Source: Gonatopus flavifemur (Eukaryota; Arthropoda; Insecta; Hymenoptera; Dryinidae). From it: a stretch of DNA of 64,000 nucleotides. The notes beneath the pieces are model-generated. The model was not told the origin of the DNA and made no database searches. It was given only the letters and a program-made list of their open reading frames with translations. Position 1 is the stretch's first letter, and each line of letters starts with the position of its first letter. Location of the stretch: positions 868,001 to 932,000 of the forward strand of contig JAFFJZ010000044.1 of assembly GCA_018340375.1 (NCBI GenBank), in the 5' to 3' direction. The position numbers were made by a program, and so were the translations under genes. Positions 44,393-55,906 of the stretch are shown here, piece after piece.

Positions 44393-45727
44393 TGAAAATT
44401 TTTCATTTGAGTTCATGCCCCTTGCCTGAATCGCTGAGATTTTCATGAAACTTGGTGGGGTTGTACTATTGGAGTACATAATTTGTGCGAAAGTATCGAC
44501 GGGTTGCCGAGATACAGGGGCTCAAAGTTCCGGGCATGTTTATCTCCGTTAAATTATAACTCGGTTACATTTCCTTTAAAAAAAAACGCGAGTCATGTTT
44601 TTCGTTCTTCCCAATGAGAATTGGGACGATTCTACAAATCAATTATTCATGCAAAGGACGAGTGATTTTCATTTTTCTCTTCGATTTTTTCTGAAGATTA
44701 GTATTTATCAAAAGTCTTCAATCACGCCCAGAAGAACGCTTATTCTCCTCTCTTCAGAATCATTGCTCATACAACATGGGCTCCCATGAACTCATCAGTG
44801 AATCCGATCAAAACCGGCGCGATCCAACCGCCAAGCGCGCTGAAAACGCTGTTCAGCCGTGACCCGTTATGGCAATGTCGATGGAAATCTTTTTCCATAG
44901 ACTATTGCAAGCATAATTGATGAAATATGTGGAACATCCTTTATTTATTACACAAATTGATTATTATTATTGTTATTAATATTCTCATCATTAACAAATT
45001 TTGTTCATTAGAAGTATACAAAATTTTCTTACATTAACGTGATGAATATTGTTACAAGTGTATGTATGTTGTCTATGAAATTGGAAAAAAATGTGTACAT
45101 CACGTCTTCTTAATTTTCTTCTGAAGTTTCGGAAAAGATTCGCTATTACTGTAGGAAGAATATCTTCTAATTTGGAGGGTCGTTTGTGAAACGGGGACGA
45201 ACATGATATTTAAGTGTTCACGGAATCGTTTTCGCACAGTCAAATCGACACTTCAGCGCATCTTCTATCTTTCCATGGGTTCAGAACTGAAAAATATTTT
45301 TGTTCCTAAAAAGTTATCTTTCACCCATGTATGAAATGCATTGCAGGTTAAAATTTGATCCCTTGAGGATGCCTGTAAGCTTGCACGCATTGCTAATCTT
45401 TCTATGTTTCCACCGATACCATCACATGACCCTATACCGTGTGCAGAGTCATGGAAGTGTCACTCAGCTTTAATCTAAAGTCGCAAGTACGTAATCAATA
45501 TTTTTTGGAGACCATACACTGCGACCGTGTCATGTCTCGGATTATCGGATGAAATTGCCATACTTTCATGTGCAATATCATTACCCTCTTCATAATAAAA
45601 TATCACTGTAAACATTGTGATCTGATCGTTATTACAATGGAAAGATTGCGCAGCATTTTGCGTGATAAAAGAATAATTCTCAGCGAAATCACATGTTACG
45701 AGAAATTTCCCTTCTTTCAGACTTTGC
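44393..45727. other. Unassigned region
   Basis: No gene is recognised. The frames at 44595 and 45568 are short and without motif. Confidence 0.3.
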
Positions 45728-46087
45728 TTAATGTTTCAAAGAATTTGACTGCTGTTTAGCGATGAAAGAATGAGATCTTAACTTTCGTAAGCGATCAAGA
45801 AACTGATCTACAAAATCTTCTGAATTCAAGACTACAGTGAGTAAGGTACCCCTATCAGTCTGTTGCCAATTTTGGAACTCTGTATTCTCAATGTCCTGAT
45901 CTGCAAGAACTGACTCGAAGGATTCCTTCACAGTTCCGATATTTGGGCACTCTTCACATTCATTAAGATGACATTCTGGAGTCGGTGTTGTACCTGTCAT
46001 TATTTCGAGAATATCGTGGTACGTCTGGAATGAAAATTCAGTTCCAGAAGTCGTCAAGTCTTTGAAATTCACAGCTTCCCACATCAC
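45728..46087 (-). CDS. Fragment of an uncharacterised repetitive arthropod-type gene
   Basis: The 119 residues hold a cysteine cluster (C-x4-C-x2-C, ECHLNECEECPN) and then FQNWQQTDRGTLLTV, EDFVDQFLDRLRKL and HSFIAKQQSNSLK. I recall this order of blocks (cysteines, Q-W-x3-DR-x-TL, HxFIAKxQ) from multicopy unnamed proteins in arthropod and hydra genomes whose C-terminal part looks transposase-like. That is recollection, not a search. The frame ends shortly after this block, so it is a fragment. The start is uncertain. Confidence 0.4.
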   Translation of the reverse strand: MMWEAVNFKDLTTSGTEFSFQTYHDILEIMTGTTPTPECHLNECEECPNIGTVKESFESVLADQDIENTEFQNWQQTDRGTLLTVVLNSEDFVDQFLDRLRKLRSHSFIAKQQSNSLKH

Positions 46088-46348
46088 ACGCAGCGAAAAA
46101 TCCTTGCTGTCAAAGCGATACCGAAAAATCTGCTTTGCTGAATCAGCAAAACGGTTGCTGTTACAGCAAGAATTTTGCTATTTCAGCAAGATATTTGCTA
46201 ATTCAGCGAAATTTCCTAGTTGTCTGTACATCTACAATCTCGGATTGCTGAATGGCAAGCGCTTGTTCAAAGAGCAAAATTTTTGCTGTGACAGCAAATT
46301 ATTTGCTAATTCAGCAAAAAGTTTTGCCATATCAGCAAAGCAAGTACT
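46088..46348. repeat. Cluster of short palindromes TTTGCTG-n3-CAGCAAA
   Basis: At least seven dyads recur: TTTGCTGAATCAGCAAA near 46132, GTTGCTGTTACAGCAAG, TTTGCTATTTCAGCAAG, TTTGCTAATTCAGCGAA, TTTGCTGTGACAGCAAA, TTTGCTAATTCAGCAAA and TTTGCCATATCAGCAAA. Half sites are conserved and the central three bases vary. No clear terminal repeat or TSD was found. Confidence 0.8.
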
Positions 46349-46620
46349 GAGTTTATGGGGTCACTATGGCCCAAACGGCAGTATTGATGGAGATGTTGAT
46401 TGAATACGATCAATCACGAAATTGATGTATATGTCGATTGACTCAGATGAATCACGAGATTGAATACACAGAAATTTGCATTCACTGTCGGAACATTCGA
46501 GTTCTAACCAAACCACAGAACGAGTTGAAGAAGTGAGCGTTCATTAACTATAGAGACCGTGTGCTTCTCAGAATACGAATCGAGCGTGGATTCGATGAGA
46601 TGTTGTAACGTGACAAATGC

Positions 46621-46911
<291 letters not shown>

Positions 46912-47054
46912 TCATCAAAGTAATCAGTCTTATGACGCATGAAATCAGTCACAACCGATTCCAATTGTTTGAGAGAGGTGAGACACCTGTGAATAATATT
47001 CAGTTCATATCACTCCGAGTTCCTCCTAAAATCCCGATTTTTACTCAGTGAAGT

Positions 47055-48167
47055 ATGTCAAATTTCGTTTCAACTAAGCAGCATTCGCGGGTTGTGCTAG
47101 TGTTCTGTTTTAATTGGGAAAAAAGTGCAGCTGAAGCCCATCGAATGCTTGTGGAAGTTTATGGGGACAATGCTCCAACTGATAAATCATGTAGGGAATG
47201 GTTTCGACGTTTTAAGAAAGGCGATTTCTGTGTCGAAGACAAGCCTCGCTCAGGACAGCCACAAAAATTCGAAAACGAGGAATTGGAGGCTTCACTCCAC
47301 GAAGATCCGAGTCAAACGCAACAGGAGCTTGCGGAATCATTGGGAGTTACGCAACAAGCAGTTTCCGTACGATTACAATCCATGGGCATGATTCAAAAGC
47401 AAGGCAATTGGGTGCCTTATGACTTAAAGCCTAGAGACATTGAACGGCGATTTTTCACTTGCGAGCAGCTGATTCAAAGACAACGAAGGAAGGGGTTCTT
47501 ACATCGGATTGTGACAGGAGATGAGAAATGGATATTCTACGATAACCCCAAGAGAAGAAAATACTACGCTATGCCCGGTCAGTCGTTGCCATCGACTTCA
47601 ACATCGACACTAAAGAGGAATATTCATGGTTCACAGATCATGCTGTGTATCTGGTGGAACCCAAAGGGTGTTATATACTATGAGTTGCTAAAATCTGGTG
47701 ATTCTATTACGGGTGATCGGTATAGGCTACAATTGATTCGTATGAGTCGTGCGTTACGAGAAAAACGTCCGGGATACAAGGAAAGACATGACGAAGTTAT
47801 TCTTTTACATGATAACTCTCGGCCTCATGTCACAAAAGTAGTGAAAAGTTATCTGGAAATGTTGGAGTGGGATATTCTACCGCACCCGCCGTACTCGCCG
47901 GACACTGCTCCTTCTAATTACTGGTTATTCCGACATATGCAGCACGATTTGGCAAGCCATCGGTTCACTTCGTTCGAAGAAATCAAAGATTGGCTCCCAA
48001 CTTGGATCCTCTTGAAAGACGAGACGTTTTTCCGTAACGGGATTCGAAAATTATCCGAAAGATGGGAAAAAGTGATAGCCAGCGATGGACAATACTCTGA
48101 TCAATTTGATAATTCATGTTCTTCTGAAATAAACGCATGTTTAACTGTAAAAAACGGACCGAATTAG
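47055..48167 (+). CDS. Mariner transposase with third catalytic Asp changed to Asn (DD34N)
   Basis: The 370-residue ORF has the full mariner layout. The N-terminal helix-turn-helix contains SCREWFRRFKKGDF and DKPRSGQP, the second contains LAESLGVTQQAVSVRLQSM, the linker is WVPYDL, and the catalytic core follows. The first two catalytic residues are present (VTGDEKWIFYDN, LLHDNSRPHV). The third position, normally Asp in LAPSD, is Asn (DTAPSNYWLF), with the normal spacing of 34. The same D-to-N change is known in human SETMAR, where it abolishes normal cleavage. No terminal inverted repeats or TA duplication were found around it. There are no stops or frameshifts. It is either a defective copy that lost its ends or a candidate for domestication. 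It is only distantly like the mariner at 34267. Confidence 0.9.
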   Translation: MSNFVSTKQHSRVVLVFCFNWEKSAAEAHRMLVEVYGDNAPTDKSCREWFRRFKKGDFCVEDKPRSGQPQKFENEELEASLHEDPSQTQQELAESLGVTQQAVSVRLQSMGMIQKQGNWVPYDLKPRDIERRFFTCEQLIQRQRRKGFLHRIVTGDEKWIFYDNPKRRKYYAMPGQSLPSTSTSTLKRNIHGSQIMLCIWWNPKGVIYYELLKSGDSITGDRYRLQLIRMSRALREKRPGYKERHDEVILLHDNSRPHVTKVVKSYLEMLEWDILPHPPYSPDTAPSNYWLFRHMQHDLASHRFTSFEEIKDWLPTWILLKDETFFRNGIRKLSERWEKVIASDGQYSDQFDNSCSSEINACLTVKNGPN

Positions 48168-48699
48168 TTTGTACTCCCAATAGAATAGAAAAAAAGTTCA
48201 ATTTTCCAAAAAAACAGAAAAACATTTTGGTTCGTGATTGTTTTGGAGATTTGTTCTCTCATTCCCCACCTCCTATATATGATAATTCCTCCCTCCATTC
48301 ATCCACAAGTACGTCAGATTCTTGGCAAGTCCTAATAAATATGTCCAGGGGTTGTGAAATGTTGTTTTTCATGACCGCCACGACAAAATCATAACTTTGT
48401 TAGGCTGTGCTGGCGCCAAATTCCTCTTTTCAGTTCAGCTGATGATGCACGTTTTATAGTGGCTGTTATTGACTATTCTTACGTAAAAAACGGTTCATTT
48501 GATTCATCACTTATAACTTTTTTTCACGAAAAACTAGAAAATCTTCGATTTTGAGACAAAATCGATGGGCGCGACCTCTAAAAAAACTTTCTTTTCTGAT
48601 GGAAATTAAACTGGTATATACGTGCGACGTTTTTTGAACATCCCGAAATATTTTTAGAACATTCCAATGTTTCAGATAATGGTCACAGATCCGAAACGC
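48168..48699. other. Unassigned region downstream of the DD34N mariner
   Basis: No gene and no convincing right-hand mariner terminus. TTAGTTTGTACTCCCAATAG at 48165-48184 could be a decayed end, but no partner was found upstream. Confidence 0.3.
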
Positions 48700-49165
48700 C
48701 GACCCTTAAGGAGATACTAGCGCCGGGACATTAGCCAAAATTTTCATATAAGATTTCTCCAAAATACTTGAATATTTTCAAAATATCGCTCTATACAGCA
48801 TTCCTATAGACATTGAAGAGATGCTGTTCAGAGCGATATTTGGAAAATATTCAAGTATTGTGGAGAAAGCTTACACGAAAGATGTGGCTAAAGTCCTCCC
48901 AGATAACATGTAAGCTTGTCATAAGATTGTCAAACTTGTCATTCAAGTTTTTTGGACTTGTTATTGACAACATTGTCAGTGTAAGGTTGCTACAATTCTG
49001 CTGCAAGGGTTTTGTAAGCTCTTGTCGTATCTCAACTAGGAGGCTTGCCTGTCGTGTGTTGACCTTGTCACAGGCTTGCCTGACAGCATTGCAGCAAGGC
49101 TCAATTGCTATCTGGACTGGCGCTAGTATCTACCCCTTAAGGTGATACTGGCGACGTGGCAGCAG
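48700..49165. repeat. Compound miniature repeat
   Basis: The word CCCTTAAGG-(n)-GATACT-(n)-GCG occurs directly at 48703 and 49134. Between them is a palindrome (TCCAAAATACTTGAATATTT at 48759 pairing with 48840-48863) and a segment 48896-49115 bounded by CCAGATA and TATCTGG and filled with CTTGTCA words. This looks like one miniature element inside another; exact ends were not resolved. Confidence 0.55.
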
Positions 49166-50427
49166 CCAAACTACGGGCAAACAGTTCATAATAATCAAAA
49201 ATAGGAAACGGTTAGTTCTTGAAAAATTACCCAATTTTTAGTGACATCTTTTCCTCTTTGTTTTTCTTTTTCCAAATCGAGTATCCAACATTGCCCTGTC
49301 ACAGAATGAGTCTTTCGCCTCATGTCGAGGGGTATGATAAGTTCAGTAGTGATATTCATTCTAAAAAAATCAAACTTTATGTCAAAAGTAAAATCAAGAA
49401 AGTAACAAATAATCCAAATAATACTTGTCACACAAATTTTTCATTTCATATTGGAAGAGTTTTGAATCCACTTTTTGAAATACCCAGCCAGAAAACCAAT
49501 GTTGGTATCGTATCAATTCGATGTCAAAGTCTTCCATTTCGAGATCGAATTGATATCGGGATGATTTTCATTCCTGGCTGGGATAAAGAGACTATTCATC
49601 TTTTTCTCAGCTGATGTCTTTATCAGCAGAGTTCCTTGGTGGAAGTTTCAATTTTGAGAGTTTTCCAAAAACGCCCAGAATATTTTTCGAGATTTTCAGG
49701 ATTTCTCTGAAAGTTCACGGAGATTGACAGGAAACGTCCGAATTTTTAGAGTTTTTCGAAGATTCTCTGAAATTCTCAGAGGAATACTTCCACTGGTGTT
49801 TATAAAAAAGGAATCTTAATTAAATAAAATGTGAATACAATAGATACTTTGTTGATTGAATTCATAAATACATAAATAATTTAGGTAATGATATATTCTA
49901 AATAATACTGAACTTATAACACATTGATCAATCTCACTGAAAAATAATAGAATTTGGAATTTAGTTTGGAATTTTTTTTCCTCTTCCAAAGTGGACATTT
50001 CATTCCTGAGATTTTCGTTGGAAGTGTTTTGTTCGAAAATACCAGAATACCATTCTTGAGTTTGGCTTCAGGTTGGATGGTTTGTCTTCGATTTTCTATT
50101 TCTAGCCAAGTTATGATTGCTTTTCGTGGGTCCCACGATTCTACAGGTGGCATATTGAAGTATACATACATACATATATAAATTTTCTGTACTGACAGAT
50201 AATGAACTCCTATTGAGGGATTTCAAAATATTGTTACAGCTAATAAGACGTTCAAAATCTGCACTGTGAGGTTTAGCAGCTGCAATTCTAGGAAAAATCA
50301 AAGCCACAATAGGATAACTTGTGCCTGCTAAAACAAGTTTTTTAATGATTTCAATTACAGGTCAATCTTTAAGCTGTTCAACAACTCCAATATCCATAAT
50401 TTCGCTGTATTCTGTATCTCAATCCTG
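49166..50427. other. Unassigned region
   Basis: The frame 49219-49614 (131 residues) lacks recognisable motifs and contains small inverted words. Nothing else is supported. Confidence 0.3.
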
Positions 50428-51196
50428 TTAATCTAAATCTGAAGCAATAATTTCATTGACTTTTTTTAGATCAACAGATTGATCAAAATTCATGAATTTC
50501 TCCAATAAATCAAGAACTTCGTCATCGGTTTCAAAACGATCTTTCAAAAAATTAACTAATAATTGTATTGCTCCATTTTTTATTGCAGCAATATCTCTTT
50601 TTTCCGTCACATATAAATTGTGAGATTTTGTTTGCCGCCTATGGACAACAAGTTCAATTCCACGTAATTCATAAGAATCTCCCGGAATTTGCATTTACTC
50701 GATGAAAGCTGACACCCAACCACCGAGTAAAGGTTCTTTTGGCAAAGATGTTAACTTATGACATACGTGGTGGACGGACTGCAACATGTCAAGTTGCTTT
50801 TTGCAGGTTTTTTTGGAATCTTGAAAAAATATCCAAAGCGTCGAATATGAATGATAGAAATTCTAAATCATCTCTATCACTTAACCACTCATAATACCCT
50901 TTTTCTCCCAATCCTCTTGATTTTTCAAAATAAATTACGAGTACGTGCCACAATTTCAATATAGAACTGAGTAATTGAGCCGAGAATTCAGTCCAGCGAA
51001 CTTCAAAATATGTTGGGAAAGATACCAAATTTAAATCATGTTCTCGTGCAGTGTCATCAAGTTCTTTCGTTCCTATACTGCTTTTATGATAAAAAGATGA
51101 AATTGCCGAGGCTCCTGCAATGAGTTTCTTAACTTCAGGAACAATATTTGTGACAGATTTCCATGCTAATTCAGATCTGCAAAAAATCGAATTCAA
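50428..51196 (-). pseudogene. hAT-related / KIAA1586-like transposase fragment
   Basis: The minus-strand frame 51196-50789 (135 residues) includes ELAWKSVTNIVPEVKKLI, FPTYFEVRWTEFSAQLL and LVIYFEKSRG. The block F-P-x-Y-F-E-V-R-W-T-E-F is typical of the RNase H-like transposase core in KIAA1586/ZMYM-like proteins of hAT ancestry. A frameshift near 50800 and a stop near 50697 separate it from the next frame (50694-50428), which continues the domain with GGWVSAFIE and YELRGIELVVHRRQTKSHNL. Catalytic residues cannot be set by eye. It is a fragment with no terminal repeats visible. Confidence 0.6.
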
Positions 51197-52211
51197 TTAT
51201 CTTTATAATTTCGATTATACGGAATGCAAATCAGATGAACTACATGAAAAATTAGAATGTATATCACTTTACTTGTATGATTTAGACCAAAAATAATATA
51301 TTATGCATTAATTTCAAGTTTTCAAGTATCATGAATGAGTGAAGGGTCCATCAGATTTTCATCTGGGAAGTATTATTATTGATTAAAAAAAATTGAATTC
51401 ATATGAAATTCATACGAATCAAATTATATTACTGTTTCAATTCACTGTAGACATTTGAACTCCTCACTAGAGATAAATCTTCCAAAAACAATTCAGCTAC
51501 GCTGTTGAAAAGATTACGAAATCTTGTACCGGAAATGATATTGAATTCCATAACAAACTGCGTTTTGGAACCCCTCAATCAAAATGATATCGAATTTTAT
51601 AAGAATGATGTCAAAGAATATGGCCACCCCGAGTAAAAAAATTAGGACGGTTTTTATCTTCATATTCGATTTTTAGACTGATTTTGTCTTGTTTGTTGAA
51701 TAATGCGGATAAAAACAAGACTTTTGCAAGATTTCAATCTGACCCTAGCAGAAATTATTCTAGGCATTCTCTAGTCATCTCGAGGCCCTCGCAAGCTTTT
51801 TTTAAGGCGGAACTAGTCTAATTGAACTTGCAAGTTAACAGTGAGTTCCTCACAAGTTTGACTGGTATATACTTTAGCAAAAATCACTCTAGTCATTCTC
51901 TAGGCCTCACAAAGGCCTTACTAGTCCCTTGTGAGGGACTTGCAAGACCATGTAACAATCTAGAGAATAACTGGAGTGATTGTATTGAGGTTATGTTTAC
52001 CGTGCTTCTAATTCATTTCTCATCGACTTGTGTTGAACTTTGAGAATATTTCCCTCTCATTCTCAGATCTTCATTTTGAACTGACAGCATATTCTTAATG
52101 TTTTGGCGTAGTATATGAATTTTTGGCATATTTTGGATGCAATCTATGTCAACAGTCGAGGAGAGTCTTGATTTTGAAACCCATACAACACAAAAATTCC
52201 ACCTGTATTCA
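51197..52211. other. Unassigned region with CTAG/CTTGCAAG word cluster
   Basis: No gene is recognised. From 51750 to 51985 the words TTCTCTAG, CTAG and CTTGCAAG recur on both strands with decay, another word-reiteration tract. Confidence 0.4.
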
Positions 52212-52213
52212 TA

Positions 52214-52469
52214 CACGGAGAAGAATTGTCTATTATAAATTACTAGACTCGCTAGTATATTGCGGATATACTTGCATTTTGAAGTTATCTATCACACATT
52301 CTCTTCAAAAGTACCAGACTTTCTGGGAGTTAATGGTAGGATAATAACATTTTATAATAGAAAGTCTGATGCTTTCGATAAGAATGTTTGGTATATAACC
52401 TCAAAGTGCAAGTATATCCTCAATATACTAGCAAGTCCAGTAATTTACAATAGGTAATTTTTCTCAGTG
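52214..52469. mobile_element. 256-bp CACTGAG-type miniature element
   Basis: The ends are CACGGAGAAGAATTG and, inverted, CACTGAGAAAAATTA, with TA at 52212-52213 and 52470-52471. Inner arms (CGCTAGTATATTGCGGATAT and its partner near 52420) extend the dyad. The ends are like those of 38869-39112, so the two belong to one family type with different interiors. Confidence 0.85.
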
Positions 52470-52471
52470 TA

Positions 52472-53017
52472 CAGAATTCTTTATGGATTCTTGAAATCCA
52501 ATGAGTATTGAATATTTCTCTCTGAACTGTATTGCTGTCTAGGGGTTCTTAGAACATGATTTGAAACACTGAAAAAATGCTGTACGGAGAGATATTTTGA
52601 ATAAACTCACGCATTTTAGCGTACATTATTCACAAAAAATTGATTTGAGTCCCAGCGCTTGTATCACATTGATGCAATTATTATTATTTGTGTTAGGGAT
52701 TCGATCTTTTGAAATTGATATTCAATTACTAAATCCATTAGAATTTTACCTTTCTTACTGCATGATATTGGTTGATCAAATATGCCGTAAAAATCACCAA
52801 GTAGACATTATATTTCAATAAATAAGGATCGGAATATTCGACAGGCATAATGGTGAAATTTAACTAAACTACTTAGTGAGGATTCGTTCAACCAAATTTA
52901 CATACTTCTCCATATTGTAAAGCGATGGACAATATTTCATTGCGTAGCTTATACTCCAATGTATATAAAATGATCCTTTTTCCTCTTAATATCGCGTGGT
53001 ATATTAGATATGAGTAG
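52472..53017. other. Unassigned AT-rich region
   Basis: Nothing recognisable beyond a 74-residue frame at 52597-52821 without motif. Confidence 0.3.
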
Positions 53018-53020
53018 TAT

Positions 53021-53158
53021 GTGACAGTTATGGATACCCCTCACTTTCATCCCCACCACTTTCCCCCACCCTGCCTACCGACTTCTACCCACTGACCTCG
53101 GTAGGCAGGGTAGGGGGAAAGTGGTGGGGATGGGAGTGAGGGTATCCATAACTGTCAC
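53021..53158. mobile_element. 138-bp hairpin miniature element
   Basis: GTGACAGTTATGGATACCCC and its inverted copy enclose a near-complete palindrome of C-rich and G-rich arms (CCCCACCACTTTCCCCC against GGGGGAAAGTGGTGGGG). TAT is duplicated at 53018-53020 and 53159-53161. It stands out from the AT-rich flanks by GC content. Confidence 0.85.
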
Positions 53159-53190
53159 TATGTCCAACTTCCGACATGCTCACTTCATAT

Positions 53191-53544
53191 CAAGAGGATA
53201 TCAGAATGATTTCAAGGAGTGAGGAATTTCAAGATCGTTTGGGGTTCATACTTTTTTTCTTCAGTTTCTTTTCTTTTATTCTTCTTCATTATTATTGCGC
53301 TCGATCATGCACATTGAATGCGCTCATACATGATATAAGTTCACAGTATTGATAATCAAGAAAATATCGAGAGGATATCAGAATGATTTCAAGGAGTAAG
53401 GAATTCCAAGATCTTTTGGAGTTCATATTTTTTTTTCAGTTTCTTTTCTTTCATTTTTCTTTATTATTATTGCGCTTGATCATGCACATTGAATGCGCCC
53501 ATACATGATATAAGTTTACAGTATTGATAATGAAGAAAATAACG
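53191..53544. repeat. 177-bp tandem duplication
   Basis: AGAGGATATCAGAATGATTTC occurs at 53193 and 53370. The following sequence, including TGATCATGCACATTGAATGCG, is repeated with small differences. Confidence 0.85.
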
Positions 53545-53829
53545 ATTAAAAATTCCATGAAACCACTAACATTCAAAAAACAACAGAAATTTGTTGTACA
53601 GCGGTCTTGATTGATACATTGTTTCTTTTTTCATACAGGATATCGGTTTACATTATTGATAATATTTCTTCTGATCCATTATTAGGTGTACAAAATTTCA
53701 ATACTTTTCAAATTTACAATTTTGTTTCAATATCTCAATGACATTCGTTGAAATAATGGAAAATTCATAACAAAACTCACATGAAATTACATAGAGGATT
53801 CAGGAGTGCGCATTCACATACTAGTTCAC

Positions 53830-55404
53830 TCAAAAGTCCAACCCACATTTTGTTTCATCCCGGTGTTGCGGATCTGTGGTTTCTTCTCTTCTCCCGTGCC
53901 TACGTATCCGTAAGGAAGAGAACCATATTCACCTTCTCGTCTTCTTTTGACAAGAACAGGTTTGCATGTTTTCACTTCCTTACGGGTTATTACATCGTGG
54001 TATTCTGTTCATCTAATTGCTTCATACTCCAAAATGATGAATTGCTGATCAGGATCTGTTAGTAGAGCTCTCAATGAATGATAATTTACAAGACCTGAAT
54101 TCGCAAATTCCAAGTTGATTCCTTTGACCTTGCAAACTTCAACTTCCCGGAGATCTTGCCCCTCAGCATCACGCTTCTGAACTATAAAAGCGTAACATTT
54201 GAGTCCTCCTGAAACAGAAGAGCTTATGTAGCTTTGCAACCATAAGTTTCTAATTCGTTCGTCAACTCACCTAAAAACCGTCCTACAGGTAAATCATATT
54301 TATCATTACGACTCACATATAAGCAAGAATCTGTATCACAATAAAGAATACGGTGACCAAGACGTTCAAGGTGATCGTATAAATGTAATCGCGCTTGTGC
54401 TGTAGTGTAAGCAGCAATCACTACGTTTGTATGAGATGATTGAAGAACTGTTTCTACTCTATTCTTGTAATTAATATACATGATCTGATTATTAACTAGT
54501 AGGATTCCGGTTACCTCGATTTCGTGATTGGTTAACAATTCCATCAGTTCTTGGTGAGTTGATACAACTATTGTCTTACGAAAGTTCTCCCGCTGACCAA
54601 ATTTCCCCCAGAATGAGTCTAGACATAATTTGGCGAGCGATCTCAAACCCTGATTTTTACGAATATTATTCGGATCTAGGTGGATACCTTCACGATCTGC
54701 GTAGTCTGTAATGTAATGTTGTTTCGTTACATCATCTACACACTCGTTTGGCCAACCGCTGGCTTCCTGCTTGATTTTCAAGAACTTATCAATGGATGCG
54801 GCAAAGAGGCCACCTTGTTTGGTGTTTGAATCATATTTGGTGATGGAATATCGCCAAATTTCTAAAGTTTTCAGGAATCGATAACCACAGGATACGGCTT
54901 TTTTCAAGTCATCTGAAACCCATGTTCCTGTAAACATGCGTTCATCTGGAGTATGAATACAATTTTTTGAACTCATCAGGTGACAGCATGTATAACATAA
55001 GGGAAACATCTTCCGTGCATATGTATAGGTAAAACAGGGTGATACAAATCTGTGGGTGCTAACACAGTGCACAGTATGAGCCCTTCAACGAGATCGAGGT
55101 TGTTATCAGCACCTGTTAGTACACGACATTCATCTTCTCCGATGTATACCTTTGGATGTCCAACAGGAAATTTTCCAACTTTGCACACGTAAGGGTGAAG
55201 AGAGCAAACGTCAACATAACGTATCTCTTCCCCCTCTCGTACATCGTATAAAGTTGCATATGTTTCCGTTCTACCACCAAAGAAAGTCTCACGAGGATCA
55301 AGCGGTGAGTGATTGAGTAGTTGATTATTCTTCAGGAAAGTTCGTGCTTCACTATTCGGCTGCAAAAATTCAGCGAACTCACATTCCCATATCTCTGTCA
55401 AAAC
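53830..55404 (-). pseudogene. Polinton/Maverick-type DNA polymerase B, polymerase domain
   Basis: This is the C-terminal half of a protein-primed family B polymerase gene whose N-terminal part lies at 62863-64000, beyond the LINE. Motif A reads VDVCSLHPY (family D-x-x-S-L-Y-P), motif B KLCLDSFWGKFG and motif C YCDTDSCLYV, so the catalytic Asp residues are present. Frameshifts lie near 54990 (after PIHMHGR) and near 54230 (after LETYG). A UGA at about 54011 interrupts the frame before TEYHDVITRKEVK and the end block SLPYGY near 53870. Such polymerases copy Polintons, adintoviruses and linear plasmids. No other Polinton gene (integrase, ATPase, capsid) is seen beside it. Confidence 0.88.
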
Positions 55405-55906
55405 CCCTCACGAGGTCCACCACCTTGTCGCGGTGTGGGGGCTTAGGGTGAGGCGGCCTCCCGAGCCCCGTTGGCGATGTTCGCATCGTCTTCGGGAACC
55501 GGGAGCTGCTGATTCACCTGACTAAACGTGGACCAAAGATCACACCGGAAACCCCCTTACGTCTTATGGTTATGTCTCTGGCACGTCAGGGGGTCAGGGG
55601 CCTTGGCTTAATCACCTGGGCCACGAGAAAGAAAACCTCTATGAAAAATTACCCCTGAGCCCCAGAGGTCGTCGTGCCCAAGGGGCTCTCCCGTTCGCTG
55701 TTCCGCTTTCCCCCTTGGGGCGGGCCGCCCCCGTCGCGGGTACGCCCACGGCCGGGGTGGTCGGCCCCCTGGGGGTTGGGAAGCCGCGTTCGGGCGGTGC
55801 CGGGGGGTAATCCGGCAGTTAGCGGTGAACTCCGGGGCACCTGGCGAACCTCCGGTAGTAGAAGCCTTGCCCGCGAAAGGGCGTCACCCGCGGGCAAGGC
55901 TTCAGA

